Below are positions 57,457 to 64,000 of a stretch of 64,000 nt of DNA, in pieces. A model generated the notes under the pieces. That model was not told where the DNA came from, ran no database searches, and saw only the letters and a list, made by a program, of their open reading frames with translations. The first letter of the stretch is position 1. Every line of letters starts with the position of its first letter. The translations under genes and the position numbers were made by a program. The stretch comes from Magnolia sinica. Lineage: Eukaryota > Streptophyta > Magnoliopsida > Magnoliales > Magnoliaceae. The stretch is taken from contig NC_080584.1 of NCBI RefSeq assembly GCF_029962835.1, positions 81,868,862 through 81,932,861 of the forward strand. The letters are read 5' to 3'.

Positions 57457-58115
57457 GTACCTGTTAAGATGTGCAGCCACATTTGGGACCGTCCTCGACT
57501 GGTCGTGAGCCATGCTTGACCGGTCGTAGGGTCCGGCTCGACCGATCGTGGACCGGCTCAACTCAAAGTCCAGCGAGCACTGTTTTTTATCCTGAGGTGT
57601 TCGACCGGTCGTGGCCCATTCACGACCGGTTGTGGGGTCCTCTGGACCGGGCTGCACAACCGGTCGAGGTTACGCAGATTCGTTCCATATTTTTGCGCGG
57701 ATTTCTTGTCGCAAGTCCTTTCGTAACTGGGATGCGGAAAGGGGAGTTTCCTAAACTATAAACAGGGGTTCCTAGGGTTTTTCATAGTGAGAGAAAAAAA
57801 TAAGAAAAAATTATTCTAAGGTGTGGGCAAAGGGTTTTCTATGTGCTTCCAAGGGAGAGGTTAGTATATTGCTTTGTAATCTTCGTTGCTCATAGTGGAA
57901 GTTTACATCTGTGGTTTTTTATCATAGTTTGGGATTTTTCCATGTATATCTTGTCTTGTGGTTTGTTTTGAATATTTTGATCTATTTCTAGTTTATATTT
58001 TTTCCTGTTTATCGTTTGTGGGTGAGGCCTGAGATTGGATCTAGGCTCACCACGTTGTTGGCGTGCCGCGCAACAATTGGTATCAAAGCTTTTGGTTTAG
58101 TTCTATTGGAAGCGA

Positions 58116-58970
58116 TGACGGAAGAATAGAAAACTAGAATTGAGAAGTTTGATGGTTCAAGCTTTACCTTGTGGAAGATACAGATCGAAGATTATCTGTA
58201 TCAGAAGGACCTCTATATTCCTCTAGGAGGAAAAGAGAAGAAACCAGAAAAGATGACAGATGATGAATGTGGTTTTTCCTGCGTAGGAAGGCTTTAGGAA
58301 CGATCCGACTCTCTTTGTCTAAGAGCATCGCCTTCAATATATCCAAGGTAAAAACGACAAAAGAATTAATGGAAGCCCTAGTCACCATGTATGAAAAACC
58401 CTCAGCATCCAACAAGGTTCATCTTATGAAATAATTATTCAACATGAAGATGTCAGATGGTGGGAGCGTGGCTGAACATCTAAACGAGTTCAATACAGTC
58501 ACGAGCCAGTTGGAATCCGTTGGCATTATTTTTTAGGATGAGGTAAGGGCGTCATTGATCTTATCCAGTTTACCAGATAGATGGAATGGTTTGGTGATTG
58601 CTGTGAGCAATTCTTCAGGTCGACAAAGTTAAAATTTGATGATGTGGCCAATCTAATTCTTAGCAAAGAATCTAGAAGAAAGGCATCAGGAGTTTCAGAG
58701 GATTCAGGGAATGCTCTAAATGTTGAAGGAAGAGGAAGATCGTTGAACAAAGGAGGCAACAAACACGGGTGTTTTAAGTCGAGGAAGAAGTCCAAGGGAC
58801 CGAAAGACAAAGACGGGTGTTGGCATTGCGGCAAGAAGGGGCACATGAAACGTGACTGCAGGACGCTCAAGAAACAAGAAGGAAGCTCTCAAGGCGGGAA
58901 GGATTCAGTGAATCTATCTAAGGAGAGTGACACAGAGGCCTTAATCTTGTCTCTTGATGTGAGGAATGAG
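58116..58970 (+). pseudogene. Copia II gag, unit 2
   Basis: Starts at 58116. TAG replaces codon 5 (GAG in unit 1), and a 1-bp deletion near 58618 is private. The CCHC knuckle CWHCGKKGHMKRDC is intact. Confidence 0.88.
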
Positions 58971-61900
58971 TCTTGGATTATAAACTTGGGTGCTTCGTTT
59001 CATGCCACTTCATGTAAGGAAGTTCTGCGTGATTATGTGTCAAGTGACTTTAGGAGAGTTTACCTGGGTGATGATGAGCCGTGCAGTATTGTTGGAAAGG
59101 GAGACATTCATGTCAATTAAAAAGACGGAACGGTTTTGAAATTGAAGGATGTCAGACATATACCGAGTTTGAAACGTAAATTGATCTCAGTGTGGTAATT
59201 GGCCGATAACGGTTATGTGACGACATTCACTAGTGATTCCTGAAAGACTACAAAAGGTGCCTTGGTGATATCTCGAGGGAAAAAGGAAGGTACTTTATAC
59301 GCGACTTCAGGATCGTATTGTTCACTCTCAGTCGCATCAACTGGAGTGAATGGCCAGTTATGGCATCAGAGGTTAGGACATATGAGTGAGAAAAGGATGA
59401 AAGTGCTATTGTCAAAAGAGAAGCTACCAGGACTGAAGTCTATTGACTTGGAATTCTGCGAGGACTGCGTATATGGTAAGCAGAAGAGGGTAAGTTTCAA
59501 GAATACAGGACGCACTCTAAAGACACATCTGTTGGAGCTTATACACACTGATGTGTGGGGACCGGCTCAAGTATCATCTCTTGGTGGCTCACGTTATTTT
59601 GTTTCCTTCATTGATGTTGCTAGTAGAAAACTGTGGGTCTATTTCTTAAAGTACAAAACTATGTATTTGACGTATTTAAGAAGTGAAAAGTTTTGGTAGA
59701 AAACGAAACAGGTAGAACAGTAAAATGTCTCAGATCTGATAATGGGGGAGAGTATTATGATAAGAGATTTGAGGAGTATTGTGCAGCAAATGGAATCAAA
59801 CATCAGAAAATGATTCCAGGGACATCACAGCAGAATGGTGTGGCTGAGCGCATTAAAAGGACCATCCTTGAGTGCGCCAGGAGCATGAGGCTACATGAAG
59901 AGTTGCCCAAGACCTTTTGGGTAGATGCTGTAAATACTATCGCATATCTCATCAATAGAAGTCCCTCAGCACCATTGGATGATGGGCTACCAGAAGAAAC
60001 GTGGACTGGGAAAGAAGTGAACCTTGCACATCTCAAAGTGTTCGGTTGCACTTCATATGTTCACATTGATGCAGAGCATAGAAATAAGCTGGATGCGAAG
60101 TCCAGGAGGTGTACGTTTATAGGCTACGGGCAACATGATTTTGGCTACAGGTTCTGGGATGCAGAAAATCAGAAAATCATCAGAAGCAAGGACATAGTCT
60201 TCAATGAAAAAGTGATACATAAGGACAGTGTACAGGAAAATAAGGCCGAGGAGAAAGTATTCGTAGAGATGGAAGAGTTACAGGACATGGGTCTTACAAT
60301 GCCACAAGATGATCATACACAAGAGCATTATGAGGCAGAGCCGCATACACCGGTTGTGAGGAGGTCTACTCGGGAGAGGAAACCCACGGTCCGATATTCA
60401 CTCTCCTTACATTATCTACTACTGACAGATAATGGTGAACCAAAATGTTTTGAAGAGGCATTAAAGACAGATACACGGGTTAAGTGGGAGCAGGCCATGG
60501 ATGAGGAGATGGACTCCCTTGAGTCCAATCGTACATGGGAGTTAGTCACCCTACCTATGGGTAAGAAAGCTCTTCATAACAAGTAAGTTTACAGATTGCA
60601 GGAGGAGCACGATAGTTCGAAACGGTACAAGGCTAGACTGGTTGTGAAAAGGTTTCAACAAAAGGCAAGTATCGATTCACTGAAATATTTTCATCTGTGG
60701 TGAAAATGTTTATGATTCGTATGATCTTGAGTATAGTGGATACAGAGGACTTACATCTAAAGCAGCTAGATGTTAAGACAGCCTTTCTTCATGGGGACCT
60801 TGAAGAAGAGATATATATATGCATCAGTCGACAAGATATGTGGCACCAGGAAAGGAGAACAAAGTGTGCAGACTGAAGAAGAGTCTACATGGCAGGCCCC
60901 GAAGCAGTGGTACAAGAAATTCAACAGTTTCATGTCGGAAAACAATTATAGGAGATGTCATGCAGACCATTGTTGCTATTTGAAGAAGTTTGATACGACA
61001 TACATCATCCTTCTTCTGTACGTTGATGATATGCTTGTGGCCGGTTCAAGCATAAAGGACATCTCAGATCTCAAAAGACAACTGTCTAGAGAATTTGCCA
61101 TGAAGGAATTAGGAGCTGCAAAATAAATCCTAGGCATGAGGATAAAGGGTGACAGGGAAAACAAGAAACTAGTTTTGTCGCAGGCAGAGTACATAGCCAA
61201 GGTACTTGATCGATTCAATGTGAGAGGTGCTAAGCTGGTTAGCACTCCATTAGCCAACCACTTCAAGCTATCTAAGGAGCAAGGTGCAAAGACATAGGAG
61301 GAACGAGACTACATGGCTAAAGTCCCATACGCGTCAGCTATTGGAAGTCTCATGTATGCTATAATGAGCACGAGGCCAGACATTGCTTAAGAAGTGGGAG
61401 TTGTTAGCAGGTTCATGAACAACCCCGAGAAGGAACATTGGGAAGCTGTAAAGTGGATTCTTAGATACCTGGTAGGTACTAAGGATGTAGGGCTGTGCTA
61501 TGGTGGATCAGAAATAAAGCTACATGGCTATGTGGATTCAGATTTGGCAGGAGACATCGACGGCAGAAGAAGCACTACAGGTTATGTCTTTACTCTAGGT
61601 AGTGTTGTAGTCAGTTGGGTCTCTCAGTTACAGAAGATAGTATCTATCATTACGACAAAAGCAGAATATGTTGCAGCTACAGAAGCGTGCAAGGAGATGG
61701 TGTGGATGCAAGGTTTCATGGAAGAGTTGGGTAAGAAGCAAGCAGAATGCAAGATGTACAGTGACAGTCAGAGTGCAATACACTTGGCTAAGAATTCAGC
61801 CTTTCATTCAAGGACTAAGCATATTGCCATCAGATATCACTTCATTTGTTCGTTATTGGAAGATGGATCGATTGCTCTGGAGAAGATTCATACAAGTGAG

Positions 61901-61981
61901 AATCCTGCGGATATGCTGACCAAGGCGGTCACACAAGAGAAGTTAAAGCTTTGTTCAGCTTTGATTGGTCTTCAGACTTGA
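58971..61981 (+). pseudogene. Copia II pol, unit 2
   Basis: Protease IINLGASFHATS (further decayed). The integrase D, D, E residues are retained, with PGTSQQNGVAE. RT has YVDD near 61020 but a deletion removes the LYDLKQA segment (~60890). Private stops lie near 61124, 61297 and 61388. RNase H from 61394 to the TGA at 61979-61981 is open, without the TAG that unit 1 has near 31508. Confidence 0.9.
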
Positions 61982-62666
61982 AGACAGGGAGGTGATGCAC
62001 TCTGGATGAAGAAGATGAAGGTTTAAGGCGATGTGTCTCCAAGTGGGAGATTGTTAAGATGTGGAGCCACATCTGGGACCGTCCTCAACCAGTCGTGAGC
62101 CATGCTCGACCGGTCGTAGGGTCCAGCTCGACCGGTCGTGGACCGGTTCGACTCAAAGTCCATCGAGCACTGTTTTTTATCCCGAGGTGTTCGACCGGTC
62201 GTGGGGTCCTCTCGACCGGTCGTGCAGCCTGCACGACCAGTTGAGGTTACGCAGATTCGTTCCACGTTTTTACGCGGATTTCGTGTCGCAAGTCCTTTCG
62301 CAACTGGGATGCGAAAAGGGGAGTTTCCTAAACTATAAACAGGGGTTCCTAGGGTATTTCATAGTGAGAGAAAAAAAAGCAAAGGAAAATGATTCTAAAG
62401 TGTGGGCAAAGGGTTTTCTATGTGCTTCCAAGGGAGAGGTTAGTATAATGCTTTGTAATCTTCGTTGCTCATAGTGGAAGTTTGCATCCATGGTTTTTTT
62501 ACCCTAGTTTGGGGTTTGTCCACGTATATCTTGTCTTATGATTTGTTTTCAATGCTTTGATCTATTTCTAGTTTATATTTCTTCCTATTTATCATTTGTG
62601 GGTGAGGCCTGAGATTGGATCTAGGCTCACTACGTTGTTGACGTGCTGCGCAACATTACCATGTCA

Positions 62667-64000
62667 CTATGGATTTTCTTGGAAAAGGGTTTGGAGGCGG
62701 GTCTCTGTTTCCGGGTCATCCCACTCCAATGCAGCCCACCACTTTCTACTCCCTAAGATCTTTCCATTGAGGATGGGCGGTAAGCCAGCTAAAGCAAGAG
62801 GGAGATTCTTCAACTTCGGGCAGTTTTCTATGATGATCGTGGTTAACGAGTTACGAACCAATGTCCCACCACAAATGCTCTTCAACTCACGTAAATAATG
62901 TAAGTGCAAAATCTTTAGATTTGGGAGTGTTACGACATTCGGAGAACCGCTGCAATCATCTCCTCCTGCTACCATCTCCTCCATGAGACGGCAATGCTCC
63001 ACCTTGATCACTTCAAGGTTTTGTAGCTACTGGAATAGCCCCAATGAGAACAGATTCCTCAAACAATGGCACCACTGGACATGCAATGACTTCAAATTGG
63101 CGAGGGTCCCACTTGGCGTGGAGCCTTTGCAGATTGCCTGTAGATTGCGTAGGTCCCTTAGGGTCAGTTCTTCTAAGGTCTGCAAGATGTTGTTCCCGTC
63201 CGCAACGATGCACTCGATGCACTCAACCTCATTGCAATTTATCAAGGTGCATGCCTTCAACTGCTTCAGGTTCAACAGTAACGACAAGGAGGCAATGCCA
63301 CTGCACTCTTGGTGGTTCAGCTACAGCGTGTTATTAGGGAGGATTCCTTGGAGGTTCAGCTGGAGATTGTTGCTAGGGATCATGTGGGACCCATCTTCAG
63401 CACCTTAAGAGCAGCGGGTGATCTCTGTTGAGTAATCCAGCCTGGAGGAGGCAATCTCTATTGAGTAATCCAGCCTAGAGGAAGCAAGAGAAAACGGACC
63501 CTGGCCCACCCAGAGATAGAAGCTTTCAAGTTTCCCCCATTGCCGGAACTTCTGCAGATTCCTCGTGTTTAAGAGGTCGAGGCGCCTGAGATTCACCAAC
63601 ACTTCCACTCCTTCTGGCAGCTCTTTGATGCAAGTGTTGGAGAGGTCCAGCACGATTAAATTAGTCAGCTTTGCTAGTGAAGGCATCGTCTCTAACTTGG
63701 AACAATCACATAATAGCAGTGCACGGAGGTTCTCTAGGCGAGAGAGTGACGAAGGAAGCGAATCGATGTTTGTATAGAATAGGTCAAGAACTTTAAGATT
63801 TGGCATGGATTCAAAGAAGGAAGATCGGATGTGTGAAGAAAGAGGGTTTTCTTGCAGCAACAATGTGGAGAGTTTTTTGCACCTGGGTCGGTCCCAGAGA
63901 ACTTCTATGTCGTTTTTCATCAGCGATATCCGCTCAATTTCTTCCATCCATTCCTCCACCCTTGGCAACTCCCTCAATCCAATGCCAGCTCTAAGCAGGA
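62667..64000 (-). pseudogene. CNL pseudogene, unit 2, cut by window end
   Basis: LRR portion only; the 5' part lies beyond 64000. The natural stop is at 62667-62669, 11 bp from the Copia II 3' LTR. It shares the nonsense codons TAG 63027-63029, TAG 63321-63323 and TAA 63405-63407 with unit 1, showing that these arose before the duplication. The 33-bp tandem repeat is present with one difference (DYSTEI). Confidence 0.9.

Larger units (their letters stand above)
57462..62655 (+). mobile_element. Copia retrotransposon II, unit 2
   Basis: LTRs at 57462-58075 (614 bp) and 62052-62655 (604 bp), PBS TGGTATCAAAGC 58078-58089, PPT AAGTGGGAGAT 62041-62051. Flanks are GTACC (57457-57461) and TTACC (62656-62660), 4 of 5 identical. 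Confidence 0.92.
38372..64000. repeat. 30.1-kb segmental duplication, unit 2 (cut by window end)
   Basis: Direct second copy of 8246-33880. The differences are substitutions, microsatellite changes (longer CT and CA runs, shorter ATT run, a poly-C run near 49997) and private stop codons or frameshifts in the dead retrotransposons. True tandem duplication and an uncollapsed second haplotype both fit the sequence. Confidence 0.9.

Overview
This is plant nuclear DNA, with no bacterial, organellar or free viral content. It holds degenerate Ty1/Copia retrotransposons, CACTA, hAT and MITE elements, a tRNA-derived SINE and a coiled-coil NLR (disease-resistance) pseudogene, and is rich in AT and microsatellites. 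Many MITEs have arms resembling TGATGTATGTGTTTTATCCA and contain GTGGGCCC-type motifs. From memory this style is common in magnoliid genomes, but that taxonomic hint is weak. I find no gene that is clearly intact and functional.

Layout. 1-3640: two direct copies of a ~1.78-kb non-coding unit. 3511-5842: a TGTCACG...GTTACA-ended element (TIR transposon or solo LTR). 5843-8245: non-coding DNA with a 435-bp foldback MITE. About 8246-38371: segmental unit 1. About 38372-64000: segmental unit 2, a second direct copy at ~30.12-kb spacing that runs off the window. By eye the two units differ by only one or two percent plus microsatellite length changes.

Within each unit, left to right: several MITEs and a SINE; a CACTA terminus with a 42-bp hairpin array interrupted by a 1.16-kb hAT element with an 8-bp target duplication; Copia element I on the minus strand, whose integrase is split by a 6.96-kb CACTA element with a 3-bp CAT duplication; Copia element II on the plus strand, with both LTRs, PBS and PPT; and, 11 bp beyond its 3' LTR, the stop codon of a minus-strand CNL pseudogene. 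In unit 1 the NLR is cut inside its NB-ARC domain by a third CACTA-like terminus at 34779. That terminus is followed by CT-rich DNA and two related 21-bp minisatellites.

The most informative cargo is inside the 6.96-kb CACTA. It carries two exon-like pieces with splice signals that match plant NOT1/CNOT1, the CCR4-NOT scaffold, plus other exon-like pieces of unknown origin. This makes it a gene-capturing CACTA. The inferred order of events is: Copia insertions, CACTA insertion into Copia I, NLR decay, then tandem duplication of the whole block. A retained second haplotype in the assembly is the main alternative to a true tandem duplication.
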